A DNA stretch of 64,000 nt from Staphylococcus sp. CAG:324 (GCA_000433035.1 FR890797.1:4609-68608), one strand, 5' to 3'. Positions 27,041-36,696 are shown, numbered from the stretch's first letter. The notes: generated by a model not told the origin, from the sequence alone. Translations and numbers: made by a program.

Positions 27041-27577
27041 CTATTTAAACTTTTCACTAGATATATAAATGTTTTCAATCATAACACTTTCAACAGGAAA
27101 ATTTTGAAAAGCATAATGCGGAGCATACGTTTCAACATTGCTAATTTTAACAATGATTTCATTGCTTTTCGTATCGGTAGTTTTTCCAAATGCCGCATAT
27201 TTATGATCTAACCATTCACAAGTTGCACTACATAAAAAAAATTGAGAAGTAGCTGAATTCATATCTTGCGTTCTAGCCATTGAAATTACACCAAGTTCAT
27301 GTAAAATATTATTTTTATCCCAACCATTTTCACTAAATTCTCCATAAATCGGCTCTGTTTCTGGTAGTTCATTTAATGTATGATTATCAATTGTATATCC
27401 ACCAGTTTGAATCATAAAATCTTGAATAACGCGATGAAAAATAGTTCTTTTATAATACCCCTTCTTAACAAGTTTAACAAAATGATCAACTGTTAGTGGT
27501 GCTTGATCATAAAATAATTCTAAATTAATTGTTTCCTTACTTTCTAACACAATTTGTGCATATATTGGTTTATTCAT
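27041..27577 (-). CDS. Cyclophilin-type peptidyl-prolyl isomerase
   Basis: A 178-residue cytoplasmic cyclophilin with no signal peptide. Core motifs are TIFHRVIQDFMIQTGG (active-site Arg and Phe), GVISMARTQDMNSATSQFFLC (Gln and Phe) and WLDHKYAAFGKTTD. It resembles PpiB of Bacillota. Twelve bases upstream of the FNT gene start, so possibly co-transcribed. Confidence 0.93.
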   Translation of the reverse strand: MNKPIYAQIVLESKETINLELFYDQAPLTVDHFVKLVKKGYYKRTIFHRVIQDFMIQTGGYTIDNHTLNELPETEPIYGEFSENGWDKNNILHELGVISMARTQDMNSATSQFFLCSATCEWLDHKYAAFGKTTDTKSNEIIVKISNVETYAPHYAFQNFPVESVMIENIYISSEKFK

Positions 27578-27679
27578 ATCAATTATTCCTTTCTTAAACA
27601 GATTATGATTAAAATTATATTTCCTTTCATCATAATGTTGTTACCATTTTATCAAATTTTTTTCAAAATGTAAAATAAA

Positions 27680-27729
27680 AAAGAAAATAATATATTCATC
27701 TGCAATTTGATAATATATTATTTTTCTTT
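27680..27729 (-). terminator. Terminator after recO
   Basis: Long AT-rich inverted repeat (27680-27696 with 27712-27729, core AATATATT) next to the recO stop, with T-rich sequence after it on the minus strand. Confidence 0.65.
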
Positions 27730-28465
27730 ATGATATTTTTTTCAATACTTTTTTGGCTGAAGAATAAAAATCAATATATTTTTCATAATATTGATCGATA
27801 AAATCATCAAATTTAATTTGAGTATTTGCAATTAATGATAAAAATTGGTTATCAATTTTTTCAAGTTTAATCAAATATAAATATTTAAAAATCTTTGTTT
27901 CCTCTTCAGTTAATTCACAATGAATAAAATTTGAACATTCCTTACAACAACATCCACCAAGCGTAATAGATAACATTAAATCTGTTTTTTTCTTTTGACA
28001 CCGATTGCAATTATTTAAATTAGGAGCAATCCCTAGTAAATATAGAAGTTTAATCTCAAAAATATTTAGAATAATTGAATTGAAATCATATGTATCCAAT
28101 AATTCAAACATTTTTTTTACAAAATGATAAAATAATTCATAATTAAAAACATGTTCACAGAAAGCCAATATTTTTTCAATCATCACTAATGAAACCATAT
28201 TTTTATCATATGAATTTTTCAAATTCGTATAATTATTGATAATATAGCCTTCTGTAAACGTTGATATTGTTTTTCCTTGAGATATTAAAAAATCAACTTC
28301 AAGCGGTGTAATGGTATATTTTTTCGTACCACTACTCATTTTATTCGCACCCTTTAAAATAACATGCATCGGTCCGTCAATAGTCAAAATAGTCAATAAT
28401 TTAAAATTATCCTTATAGTCTTTAGAGTTTAGGATGATTCCCCTTTTCTTTATCACTGGCTTCAT
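27728..28465 (-). CDS. recO: DNA repair protein RecO
   Basis: RecFOR mediator that anneals strands and loads RecA. An OB-fold (about 1-80) begins KKRGIILNSKDYKDN, followed by helices and a Cys4 zinc finger (CNRCQKKK ... CCCKEC near 150-175). 245 residues fits Bacillota RecO. GAGGAAGC precedes the ATG at 28465. The start lies inside the end of the yqzL-like gene, 44 bases before its stop. Confidence 0.94.
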   Translation of the reverse strand: MKPVIKKRGIILNSKDYKDNFKLLTILTIDGPMHVILKGANKMSSGTKKYTITPLEVDFLISQGKTISTFTEGYIINNYTNLKNSYDKNMVSLVMIEKILAFCEHVFNYELFYHFVKKMFELLDTYDFNSIILNIFEIKLLYLLGIAPNLNNCNRCQKKKTDLMLSITLGGCCCKECSNFIHCELTEEETKIFKYLYLIKLEKIDNQFLSLIANTQIKFDDFIDQYYEKYIDFYSSAKKVLKKIS

Positions 28466-28568
28466 AAGCTTCCTCTTTCTTTTTGGTAAACTTATAATTT
28501 AAATAATCTTCAATGCGACCCGTAGTCGCAAACTTATCCCAATATTGTTTTGCACTTTTTTTAGGCAA
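28422..28568 (-). CDS. yqzL: YqzL-like small protein between era and recO
   Basis: A 48-residue frame starting at TTG with TTAAGGAGTGA before it. SAKQYWDKFATTGRIEDYLNYK matches the W..F..TG....YL.YK pattern of YqzL, which sits between era and recO in Bacillus too. Its last 44 bases overlap the start of recO in another frame, suggesting translational coupling. Function is unknown in the family. Confidence 0.75.
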   Translation of the reverse strand: MPKKSAKQYWDKFATTGRIEDYLNYKFTKKKEEAYEASDKEKGNHPKL

Positions 28569-28642
28569 TTTAATCACTCCTTAATTTTATGATGAATTAA
28601 ATTTGCCATTTTATACTTTGGTAAATCTTTCAAATTTACCTA

Positions 28643-29542
28643 TCAATCATTCATATAGCCAAATTCTTTTAGTTGATATCGTTTATTACGCCAATCTTTT
28701 TCAACCTTTACAAATAATTCTAAATGCACTTTGCAACCAAGCAATTTTACAATGTCTCTTCTTGCTTGAGTTCCAATTTTTTTAATCATAGAACCATCTT
28801 TACCGATGATAATTTTCTTTTGAGAATCCCTTTCTACAATAATTGTCGCCATAATTTCAACCAAATGATTTCGTTCCTTAAAGCGCTCAATCGTTATAGC
28901 TACACTATGTGGTACTTCATCTTTTGTATTTAATAATACTTTTTCTCTAATCATTTCTAGCACAACAAATCTTTCTGGCTGATCTAATAATTGGTCTTTA
29001 GGATAATACATCGGACCAACTGGTAGTTTTTCCTTAATCATATCCAAAAGTTGATCAATATTAAAATGATTTGTTGCACTGATTGTAATACCACTAGTAA
29101 AATTACCTTTCATTTTATAACTATTTATGTTTTCAACTATTTTATTGGTATCATCTACTAAATCAACTTTATTTGCAACTAAAAAAATTGGTATTTTTAC
29201 TTTTTGTAGCGCTTCAATAATAAATTCATCGCCACTTCCAATTGGAGTTGTAGCGTCAATTACATATACAATTAAATCAGCACCAGATAAAGAACTAAAA
29301 GCAAATTCATTCATAGCTATCCCTAATTCATTTTTAGCTTTGTGGATGCCAGGAGTATCTATAAAAATGATTTGTTCCTCATCGGTTGTATAAATACCTT
29401 GAATTTTATTGCGAGTAGTTTGTGCTTTTGGTGAAACAATGACAACTTTTTGTTTCAATATTTGATTTAAAAGTGTACTTTTTCCCACATTGGGTCTACC
29501 TATAATACATACAAAACCTGATTTAAACTGTTTATTTGGCAT
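28643..29542 (-). CDS. era: GTPase Era
   Basis: Ribosome-assembly GTPase that binds the 3' end of 16S rRNA. G1 GRPNVGKST (15-23), G3 DTPGIHK, G4 NKVD and a C-terminal KH domain with IIIGKDGSMIKKIG are all present. The ATG at 29542 overlaps the cdd stop and is preceded by GAGAG. An ATG at 29560 in frame is less likely. Confidence 0.96.
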   Translation of the reverse strand: MPNKQFKSGFVCIIGRPNVGKSTLLNQILKQKVVIVSPKAQTTRNKIQGIYTTDEEQIIFIDTPGIHKAKNELGIAMNEFAFSSLSGADLIVYVIDATTPIGSGDEFIIEALQKVKIPIFLVANKVDLVDDTNKIVENINSYKMKGNFTSGITISATNHFNIDQLLDMIKEKLPVGPMYYPKDQLLDQPERFVVLEMIREKVLLNTKDEVPHSVAITIERFKERNHLVEIMATIIVERDSQKKIIIGKDGSMIKKIGTQARRDIVKLLGCKVHLELFVKVEKDWRNKRYQLKEFGYMND

Positions 29543-29939
29543 GCAATTCACTCTCATCAAAAATAAATGGCATCAAATCCCTTACTTTTATCTCTTTGTA
29601 TTTCTTATCCAATCTAAACAGTGTAACTTTAGCATCTAAATTCATTAATTCACAAATAACTTGACGACAAGCACCACAAGGATATAAAAAATCATTGCTT
29701 TTGCCGATTAAAACAAGTTCTTCAATATCATCTTTTTGAAAACCATTTGAATATGTTGCAAAAAGTGCACTTCTTTCTGCGCAATTAGAAAGACCATAGG
29801 AGGCATTTTCAATATTACTGCCAAGAAAAAAAACACCATTTTTTACAATAACCAAAGCTCCTACTTTAAATTTAGAATATTTTGCATAAGCATTTTGATA
29901 TGCCTTTAGTACCAATTCATATTTTTCTTCTATTTTCAT
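29532..29939 (-). CDS. cdd: Cytidine deaminase
   Basis: Salvage enzyme converting cytidine and deoxycytidine to uridine forms. The 135-residue protein has the zinc motif NCAERSALFA with catalytic Glu, and PCGACRQVICEL. It overlaps era by 11 bases, in the conserved order ybeY-cdd-era. Confidence 0.95.
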   Translation of the reverse strand: MKIEEKYELVLKAYQNAYAKYSKFKVGALVIVKNGVFFLGSNIENASYGLSNCAERSALFATYSNGFQKDDIEELVLIGKSNDFLYPCGACRQVICELMNLDAKVTLFRLDKKYKEIKVRDLMPFIFDESELHAK

Positions 29940-29974
29940 ACCATTTTCCTTTTTACTTACTATTAAAATACATC

Positions 29975-30424
29975 CTATCTTGTGATGTGTAATTCATTTA
30001 AAATTTGATTTTGTAAAGCAATCATTCTTTCTTCTTCTTTTTTTTCTTGATGATCATATCCTAAAAGATGCAAAACTCCATGTGTCATTAAAAATGCACA
30101 TTCTCTTAAAAAAGAGTGCCCATATTCTTTTGCTTGTTCAACGATTTTTTCTTTGCATATAAAGACATCACCAAGTTCATATGGCAACTTTTTATTGTCT
30201 TCAACATCAACATAAGCAAAGGAAATTACATCAGTTGGCCGATCAATATGACGATATGTTTGATTAATTTGTTGAATCTTTTCTAAATCAACAAAGATAT
30301 AACTTATCTTGTGTTTCGTCTTTACCTTAAGAAGTTTAGAAGTTTTTTTTAAAATTTTTCTTGCAAGTTTTTTTAAGTCAAAACCAAAATGACTATCATC
30401 ATCTATTATATTGCTTTTTATCAT
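29975..30424 (-). CDS. ybeY: Endoribonuclease YbeY
   Basis: Metal-dependent RNase for 16S rRNA 3'-end maturation and ribosome quality control. [12 protein letters not shown] gives the three-His zinc site, and [12 protein letters not shown] is the other family motif. I chose the ATG at 30424 because GAGGAAA precedes it. It overlaps the phoH end by 26 bases. An upstream codon at 30445 is in frame but lacks a ribosome site. Confidence 0.95.
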   Translation of the reverse strand: MIKSNIIDDDSHFGFDLKKLARKILKKTSKLLKVKTKHKISYIFVDLEKIQQINQTYRHIDRPTDVISFAYVDVEDNKKLPYELGDVFICKEKIVEQAKEYGHSFLRECAFLMTHGVLHLLGYDHQEKKEEERMIALQNQILNELHITR

Positions 30425-31406
30425 ATATTTCCTCATATCGTTCAATAATTTTTGAAACCAATGGATGTCTCATTACATCATGTTTTGTAAAATGAATATG
30501 TTGAATACCATCAATATGTTGTAAAATTTCAGTTGATTCCAATAAACCACTTTGGGTATGGCTTGGCAAATCCACTTGAGTAATATCTCCTGTAATAACC
30601 ATTTTTGAGTGAAATCCCAACCTTGTTATAAACATTTTCATTTGATTGCTTGTTGTATTTTGAGCCTCATCTAAAATTATAAAAGCATTATCTAAAGTTC
30701 TTCCTCGCATATAGGCTAATGGAGCAATTTCAATAACACCTTTTTCAATGAATTTATCAATTGTTTCTTTTCCCATAAATTCATATAAAGCATCATAAAT
30801 AGGAATAAGATAAGGATCAACTTTTTCTTTTAAATCACCAGGTAAAAAACCCAATTTTTCACCAGCTTCAACCGCTGGTCTTGTAATAATAATTTTCTTT
30901 ATTATATTCTTCTTTAGGCAACTTACGGCATATGCAACTGCTAAATACGTTTTACCTGTCCCTGCAGGTCCTGTCACAAAAATAATGTTAGCCGACTCTA
31001 ATGCTTCAAGATATCGTTTTTGTGCTAATGTTTTAACAATAATTTGTTTGCTTTCAAAAGTATTTAAAATAATTTTTTTATTTTGGTAAAAACCCTTTAT
31101 TCTATCCTCAATCACATCATCATTATTGCCATCCATAAAAAGCATAATGATATGAATGATATCCCTTTCTTCAAGATCAATACCAATCTTTAAAAGCCAA
31201 AGAATTGTTCCTAAAATTCTTTTCGTTTTCGTATATAATTCCAAATTTTCTCTCAATATAACTTCATCTATTGTGATAGCACCGCTAATATGATTTAATT
31301 TAATTTTTAATTCATCAGATATTAATTCAAGATATCGGTTATTTGGTCCCAAAAATTTTTTTTCAAGTTCAATATTGTCAAATTGCAAGATTATTTGAAA
31401 TGCCAT
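30399..31406 (-). CDS. phoH: PhoH family ATPase
   Basis: RNA-associated P-loop ATPase whose exact role is not settled. An N-terminal KH-like region (1-110) is followed by the PhoH domain with Walker A GPAGTGKT at 146-153 and Walker [20 protein letters not shown]-type sequence and [11 protein letters not shown] are family marks. First gene of the phoH-ybeY-cdd-era-yqzL-recO run, with an extended -10 (TGGTATAAT, complement of 31427-31435 region) upstream. Confidence 0.94.
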   Translation of the reverse strand: MAFQIILQFDNIELEKKFLGPNNRYLELISDELKIKLNHISGAITIDEVILRENLELYTKTKRILGTILWLLKIGIDLEERDIIHIIMLFMDGNNDDVIEDRIKGFYQNKKIILNTFESKQIIVKTLAQKRYLEALESANIIFVTGPAGTGKTYLAVAYAVSCLKKNIIKKIIITRPAVEAGEKLGFLPGDLKEKVDPYLIPIYDALYEFMGKETIDKFIEKGVIEIAPLAYMRGRTLDNAFIILDEAQNTTSNQMKMFITRLGFHSKMVITGDITQVDLPSHTQSGLLESTEILQHIDGIQHIHFTKHDVMRHPLVSKIIERYEEIYDKKQYNR

Positions 31407-31495
31407 TTCATCACCATTCTTTCAAATATATTATACCAAAAAATTAGAAAAATATAAAGTGATTAACTAATTAGAATAAATTTATATCAAATACA

Positions 31496-31545
31496 TTGAC
31501 AATGTAACATTGTTATGATAAAATATTTTTGCGTAACAATGTTAC
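31496..31545 (+). promoter_or_regulatory. yhbD promoter with two GTAACA-N-TGTTAC dyads
   Basis: TTGACA (31496-31501) and TAAAAT (31519-31524) are 17 bases apart, the -10 carrying a TGA extension. One 13-bp dyad GTAACATTGTTAT (31504-31516) fills the spacer and a second, GTAACAATGTTAC (31533-31545), covers the likely start of transcription and runs up to the ribosome site. This is the geometry of repressor sites, and the HTH protein encoded directly after is the obvious candidate. Confidence 0.75.
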
Positions 31546-31558
31546 AGAAAGGAGCAAT

Positions 31559-32167
31559 ATGATTTCAAAAAAAGATCTATTAATTCAAACGAATATCTCA
31601 TATGGTCAATTATATCGATGGAAACGCGAGGGATTAATTCCAGAAGAATGGTTTGTAAAAACCAGTACACAAACAGGTCAAGAAACTTTTTTTGATGAAG
31701 ATTTAATTATTCCAAGAATTAATAAAATTTTGGATTTGAAAGACGAATTTTCAATTGATGATATTAAAAATATTTTAAATCCTAAACCTAGCGATATTGT
31801 TTTTTCGATTCAAAAACTAAAAGAACTCAATTGTTTTGATGAAAAAATAATAAAAAAACTTGTCGATAAAACCACAGACTTAAACGTAAACGAAGCAGTG
31901 ATTTTATATGCTTTATCCAAAGCAAGACAAGATATTGATAAATATTTTTATAAAATAAAATTTGATTTAACGCTCAGTGATTTTAAAAATTTTGATTTTG
32001 CCAATGCTAAAATGGCCTTAGTTTCTAAAAAACGTGAAGGATATATCATCTTCTACAATGATTCACTCATCGCATCAGACAATGAACTAGAAATCAAATT
32101 TTATAATCTAAAAGATCTTGAACAAGAACTTTTAGAAATTATCAAAAAAGCATCTTATAAAAATTAG
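31559..32167 (+). CDS. YhbD-like MerR-type HTH protein
   Basis: A 202-residue protein whose N-terminus is a MerR-like helix-turn-helix: ISKKDLLIQTNISYGQLYRW then a wing around LIPEEWF and a QETFFDED motif, very like Bacillus YhbD (DUF4004). The rest is helical followed by a small C-terminal alpha/beta part. AAAGGAG sets the ATG at 31559. Followed after 10 bases by a bactofilin-like gene, as in the yhbD-yhbE-yhbF set. Probably the regulator acting on the dyads in its own promoter (inference). Confidence 0.8.
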   Translation: MISKKDLLIQTNISYGQLYRWKREGLIPEEWFVKTSTQTGQETFFDEDLIIPRINKILDLKDEFSIDDIKNILNPKPSDIVFSIQKLKELNCFDEKIIKKLVDKTTDLNVNEAVILYALSKARQDIDKYFYKIKFDLTLSDFKNFDFANAKMALVSKKREGYIIFYNDSLIASDNELEIKFYNLKDLEQELLEIIKKASYKN

Positions 32168-32177
32168 GAGGAAAAAT

Positions 32178-32864
32178 ATGGAAGATTTAAAAATTGCTGG
32201 ATATGGGAAAGCAAATGGTGGAAATTTTAACAAAATTGTTATCAATGGTTATGGTGAAATTTTTGAAAGTGCCATTTGCAAAGATTTTTACGGAACTGGA
32301 ACAGCTAAAATTCATGGACAATTGGCCACAGGTTCTTTGAAATATACAGGTGATACCTTCATTGAAAATCACTTAACTGCTAATTCTATTGATATGACAG
32401 GAAAATTAGATATTAAAGGAGATGTGAATTCTCCTATTATTTCAATATGTGGAGATATGAATATTCTTGGCAATTGCAAAGGAGAAAATATTAAAATTAC
32501 AGGTACAATAAATAGTTATGGTAATATAACATGTGAGAATTTTAAAGCCAATGGAACAGTAACAATTAAAGAAGAATTATGCGCGGAAAATGTTGATATC
32601 AAAAGTTGTGTAATTGATATTAATGAAATCCATGCCACCAAAGTTATCATTACTAAACCTTTTACATTAGGCATCAGAAAAAAAAGAATTAATATTAATG
32701 AAATTGAATGCACTACCATTGAAGCTGAACTCCTTAATTGCAAAAAATTATGTGCTCACCATGTTAAATTATCCAAAAATTGTGTAGTAGATAGTCTAGA
32801 ATATAGTGGTGATCTAGAATTAGAAGATGGATGCATGATTAAAGAATTAATTAAAATTGCATAA
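32178..32864 (+). CDS. Bactofilin-like polymer-forming protein (YhbE/YhbF type)
   Basis: A 228-residue protein made of repeated short beta strands (for example GEIFESAICKDFYGTGTAKI and IKGDVNSPIISICGDMNILG), each with a regularly placed glycine or aliphatic residue, as in the right-handed beta-helix of bactofilin-type polymers. No membrane segment or signal peptide, so cytoplasmic. Several Cys are scattered in the repeats. It is coupled to the YhbD-like regulator, with GGAGG ahead of the ATG. In Bacillus there are two such partners; only one is present here. Confidence 0.75.
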   Translation: MEDLKIAGYGKANGGNFNKIVINGYGEIFESAICKDFYGTGTAKIHGQLATGSLKYTGDTFIENHLTANSIDMTGKLDIKGDVNSPIISICGDMNILGNCKGENIKITGTINSYGNITCENFKANGTVTIKEELCAENVDIKSCVIDINEIHATKVIITKPFTLGIRKKRININEIECTTIEAELLNCKKLCAHHVKLSKNCVVDSLEYSGDLELEDGCMIKELIKIA

Positions 32865-32896
32865 AAATAGTTATGGACTAAACCATAACTATTTTT
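32863..32896. terminator. Bidirectional terminator after the bactofilin-like gene
   Basis: A 14-bp stem (32863-32876 with 32883-32896, core ATAGTTATGG/CCATAACTAT) with a 6-nt loop and A/T runs, between two convergent genes. Confidence 0.88.
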
Positions 32897-33531
32897 TTTA
32901 TTTGCTCATCATATTCTGTATCGCTATTAACAAGTTTAAAAATTTTTACGCTACTATCACCCCTAAATTTAGGGTGAGGAAAATCACATAAATAGATTTT
33001 AACCATATCATCATCGACTTTATAAGTTAAATCCATACTACCATCAAATAGATAATATTTATTTTTATATTCAATAACAATTTCAATTAATTTCCTTTCA
33101 TTTTCATATGATAATATTGCGCCATAGTAGATCTTAAAAATATTATCGTATTTGTTTAGTAAAAAAAAGTATAAATTGATTGATAATAAAAAACTCACAT
33201 TTGTAAAATATTCCATATGAAAAGTTTTATTGAAATGAATAATAATAAATTCTTTTTTATATATCACTTTTTCAATTACACCAATATTTAGATAGCCTTT
33301 CAATATTTCAAAAAAATTCTGTAATTTTTTATAATCAATTAAATTAATATGAATAATTCCCGTTGTATCACGAAAATAACTAATCTCTGGATTACATATT
33401 ATTTTTTTTACAAGATAATTCCAAATGAATGGGTATTTTTTTTGATATTGGTACGAATATTCTAAAAATTTCTCATCTGTTTTAGATTTTTCAATCCACA
33501 TTAAAGAATAATTATTTCCCATAATATACAA
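32878..33531 (-). CDS. Hypothetical protein, about 217 residues
   Basis: No family recognised. The product is rich in aromatic residues, Lys and Ile, with a hydrophobic stretch near 115-130 (VSFLLSINLYFFLL) that is too weak to call a membrane helix with confidence. The ribosome site GAGGTG fits a TTG start at 33531; GTG 33540 and ATG 33522 are alternatives. The site lies in the 3' arm of the terminator hairpin that follows the RNase J gene, which may link its translation to read-through. Confidence 0.6.
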   Translation of the reverse strand: MYIMGNNYSLMWIEKSKTDEKFLEYSYQYQKKYPFIWNYLVKKIICNPEISYFRDTTGIIHINLIDYKKLQNFFEILKGYLNIGVIEKVIYKKEFIIIHFNKTFHMEYFTNVSFLLSINLYFFLLNKYDNIFKIYYGAILSYENERKLIEIVIEYKNKYYLFDGSMDLTYKVDDDMVKIYLCDFPHPKFRGDSSVKIFKLVNSDTEYDEQIKKIVMV

Positions 33532-33567
33532 AAAAATCACCTCATATAAATCTATGAAATGATTTTT
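33532..33567 (-). terminator. Hairpin between RNase J gene and hypothetical gene
   Basis: A 14-bp stem including two G-U pairs (33554-33567 with 33532-33545) and an 8-nt loop, followed by T residues on the minus strand. Works as a terminator for the upstream gene and contains the Shine-Dalgarno of the next gene in its 3' arm. Confidence 0.7.
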
Positions 33568-33576
33568 ATTTTAGAA

Positions 33577-35250
33577 CTATTTATTCACATCAATTAAAGT
33601 ACAAATGACTACCGGTCGATGTTTTGTAAGCCGCATTACAAGTTTTGCTACTTCTTCTTCAGCAATCTTACTTGTTTCTTCGGTAGAAAAGCGCTTTTTC
33701 ACTAAACTATTGTTCACCATTCTAGTCAAAAGTTCCGCTATCTTTTTATCTAATTCATTGTAGTCTAACTTGTATGAAAAACCTTTTGTAATTGAACTCG
33801 GAACAGAAATGACTTTACGAAGCCTACTATCATAATTGACTGTCAAAATAATGACCCCTTCTTCTGCTAGTATTTCACGATCATGAATAATTTCCTCATT
33901 GACATTTCCTAGAAGTGAACCATCAACAAAAATATCACCCGTATAAACTTTATCCCGATTGCCTTTTTCACCATGAATAAAATGAACAATTTCACCATTT
34001 TCCAATAAAATAATTTGTTCATCCTTATATCCAGCATCCTTAGCCACTAGATATTGTTCATACATATGACGATATTCACCTTTAATGGGAATAATATAGG
34101 CAGGTTTTAACATTGAATATAGTAATTTTAAATCTTCTTTATTAGCATGAGAACTACGTAAAATTTTTTTATCAAAAATTACAATGTTAGTATCATAACG
34201 ATAAAGCGTGTTTAGGGAATTGATTGCATATTTTTCAGTGCCCGGTACAGGAGGACACATCATGATAACGGTGTCAGTTGGCATTAGTTTAATAAATTTA
34301 TCTTCTCCTAAAGCCATTCTTACCAAAAGACTATAGGGTTCATTGCGAACACCTGTAACAATAACAACCAAATTGTTATCTAAATTTTGTAACTTTTCAT
34401 CTGTCATTGGTTCCAATCGTACAAATTTATTTGCTGGAATTGCTAAATAATTAGAGGTAATCGCAACATCAACAATTTTTTCTGATTTTCTACCAATCAT
34501 TGCAATCTTTTTCCCCATTTCAATTGACAGATTCACAACTTTTTGAATTCTACTTAAATCTGAAGAATATGCGGAAATAATGATTCTTCCCTTCATATTG
34601 AGCAAAATATTTTTATAACTATGTTCCAAAAGAGAATCGTTTTTAATTCGATCAATTGCTCCAGAACCAATACTTTCTGTAAGCAATGCCAAAACTTTTT
34701 TCTTACTGAGATCAATAATTTTATCAAATGATGTTTGATACTTTCCATAATTCGTAGGTCCAAAATTAAAATCCGTACAATATACAATTGAACCATCTTT
34801 AGTATGAATAGCAATACCAACTGATTCGGGAATACTATGACTCGTATTGAAAAAAGAGACACTAACATCGCCAAAACCTAAAACTTTATTTTCATTGATT
34901 CTAAACAACTTAAAATGTTTAATGTTCATCTTGTTATCAGAAAGTAAATTTTCAATTAAACTGATTGTAAAATGCGTTCCGTAAATTCTAGTAGGAATTT
35001 GTTTCAATAAATAAGGCAAGGCATTTATGTGATCCTCATGGCCATGAGAAACAAATACTCCTTCAATGCGATCTTTATTTTCCACTAAATAAGTCATATC
35101 CGCAATTACTGCATCAACTCCATACATATCAATATCGGGATACTTCAAACCAGCATCTAAAATGAAAATGTGTTCATCTACTTCAACAATATACATATTT
35201 TTGCCATTTTCACCTAATCCGCCCAGTGCAAAAACTTTAATATTTGCCAT
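33577..35250 (-). CDS. rnj: Ribonuclease J
   Basis: Metallo-beta-lactamase/beta-CASP nuclease with 5' exo- and endonuclease activity in mRNA decay. The zinc motif VSHGHEDHINALPYLL is near residue 72-87, later beta-CASP motifs include IISAYSSDLSRIQ and SGHA-type SSHANKEDL, and a C-terminal domain completes 557 residues. AAGGAGG precedes the ATG at 35250. Lies between spoVAF and the hypothetical gene. Confidence 0.95.
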   Translation of the reverse strand: MANIKVFALGGLGENGKNMYIVEVDEHIFILDAGLKYPDIDMYGVDAVIADMTYLVENKDRIEGVFVSHGHEDHINALPYLLKQIPTRIYGTHFTISLIENLLSDNKMNIKHFKLFRINENKVLGFGDVSVSFFNTSHSIPESVGIAIHTKDGSIVYCTDFNFGPTNYGKYQTSFDKIIDLSKKKVLALLTESIGSGAIDRIKNDSLLEHSYKNILLNMKGRIIISAYSSDLSRIQKVVNLSIEMGKKIAMIGRKSEKIVDVAITSNYLAIPANKFVRLEPMTDEKLQNLDNNLVVIVTGVRNEPYSLLVRMALGEDKFIKLMPTDTVIMMCPPVPGTEKYAINSLNTLYRYDTNIVIFDKKILRSSHANKEDLKLLYSMLKPAYIIPIKGEYRHMYEQYLVAKDAGYKDEQIILLENGEIVHFIHGEKGNRDKVYTGDIFVDGSLLGNVNEEIIHDREILAEEGVIILTVNYDSRLRKVISVPSSITKGFSYKLDYNELDKKIAELLTRMVNNSLVKKRFSTEETSKIAEEEVAKLVMRLTKHRPVVICTLIDVNK

Positions 35251-35319
35251 AATATCCTCCTTATTATATACTATTATACTAAAAAAAAGGATTTCTTGCA
35301 AGGGTTTCGTATTTAGATA

Positions 35320-36696
35320 TTATTGATGTTTCCTTTTTTTATAAGGTTTTCTGAAAAGTTGATTTAACAAAGCTTTAAAATTGAATGGGATTAACGGATA
35401 CAGATATGGTCTACCAAAACTTTTTAAAAAAGATAAATAAATCAATAATGCGATTAAACTAAAAATTAATCCGTAAACACCAAAGCAAAAGACAACAAAA
35501 ATAATAATTAATTTGGCAATTTTATTAGCAAGACTTAACTCATAACTTGGCGTTATGTATGAACCAATCGCACTAATTGCTCCAAGCAAAACGATTTGTT
35601 CTGATAAAATATTCATGTTGATTGCCATTTCACCAACAATAACGCCCGCAATAATTCCCATTGAAGTCGATAAAGCATCGGGTGTATGAATAGAGGCCAT
35701 TCTAATAAACTCTATGCCTAATTCCATGATTAAAAGCTGAATAAAAATAGCCAAATGATTGTTTTCAACATCAAATATTTTACCTAAATAACTGAAATGT
35801 AATGATTCATATTGCAACATAGTAAACCAAATAGGTACAGCAAGAAATGATAAAATGATTCCTATAAATCGAATAAAACGCAAATATGAACCAGAAATCA
35901 GTGTTTGTCTAAATTCTTCGGCATGTTGCATATGATCAAAGATAGAAATCGGTCCAAGAATGGCACTAGGTGATGTATCTACAATGATTCCAAACATTCC
36001 TTGATATAAGTGTGAGGCAAAAGTATCTGGCCGTTCTGTATACTTTACAAGTGGATATGGCGTATAAACATTTTTAATCAATAATTCTTCTAAAGCTTTA
36101 TCACTCATCGTCAATTCTTCTACTTCAACATCATCAAGACGTTTTTTTATTTGTTCTAAATATTTGGGTTGAACATACCCTTCAATATAAACTAATGCAA
36201 CGTTTGTTTTGCTAATTTTTCCAATTGTATATTTAATTGTCTTAAGTTTGCCACTTTTTACTCTTCGCCTTATAAGACCTATATTAGTCGCAATATTTTC
36301 AGTAAACCCATCACGGCTACCCCTAACCACTTTTTCACCATCTGGTTCTTCAATACCTCTGGTTGGATAATTTCTGACTTCACTTAAAATAGCATTTGTA
36401 TCATCATCAACAAAAATGGCTACATTCCCACTTAAAATAGCATCATATATTAAATAATAATTGTTCTCAGTGGTTGTACTTTCATTTAAGATAATTTTAG
36501 ATATCTGTTCCACTCCCTCATATGAGGAAAAATGATCTAAAGAATATATTATATTAATTATACCTTCACTTTTTATTAAAAAATTTAAAAAAATAATTGT
36601 ATAATGATGATATTTTGTTCGAATTTCTCTGAAAGTAACATCAAACGATTCTTTGTAAGACAAATCCTTTTTGAGTTTTTCAACATAAGAATTCAT
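35320..36696 (-). CDS. spoVAF: SpoVAF (GerA-family) spore protein
   Basis: Homologue of the A subunit of germinant receptors encoded at the end of spoVA operons. An N-terminal soluble part (1-230) with PTRGIEEPDGEKVVRGSRDGF, then membrane helices from about 270, including PIWFTMLQYESLHFSY. 458 residues is near the usual ~490. In Bacillus SpoVAF cooperates with FigP in amplifying calcium-dipicolinate release. Last gene of the spoVAC-AD-AE-AF run, two bases after spoVAE. Confidence 0.92.
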   Translation of the reverse strand: MNSYVEKLKKDLSYKESFDVTFREIRTKYHHYTIIFLNFLIKSEGIINIIYSLDHFSSYEGVEQISKIILNESTTTENNYYLIYDAILSGNVAIFVDDDTNAILSEVRNYPTRGIEEPDGEKVVRGSRDGFTENIATNIGLIRRRVKSGKLKTIKYTIGKISKTNVALVYIEGYVQPKYLEQIKKRLDDVEVEELTMSDKALEELLIKNVYTPYPLVKYTERPDTFASHLYQGMFGIIVDTSPSAILGPISIFDHMQHAEEFRQTLISGSYLRFIRFIGIILSFLAVPIWFTMLQYESLHFSYLGKIFDVENNHLAIFIQLLIMELGIEFIRMASIHTPDALSTSMGIIAGVIVGEMAINMNILSEQIVLLGAISAIGSYITPSYELSLANKIAKLIIIFVVFCFGVYGLIFSLIALLIYLSFLKSFGRPYLYPLIPFNFKALLNQLFRKPYKKRKHQ

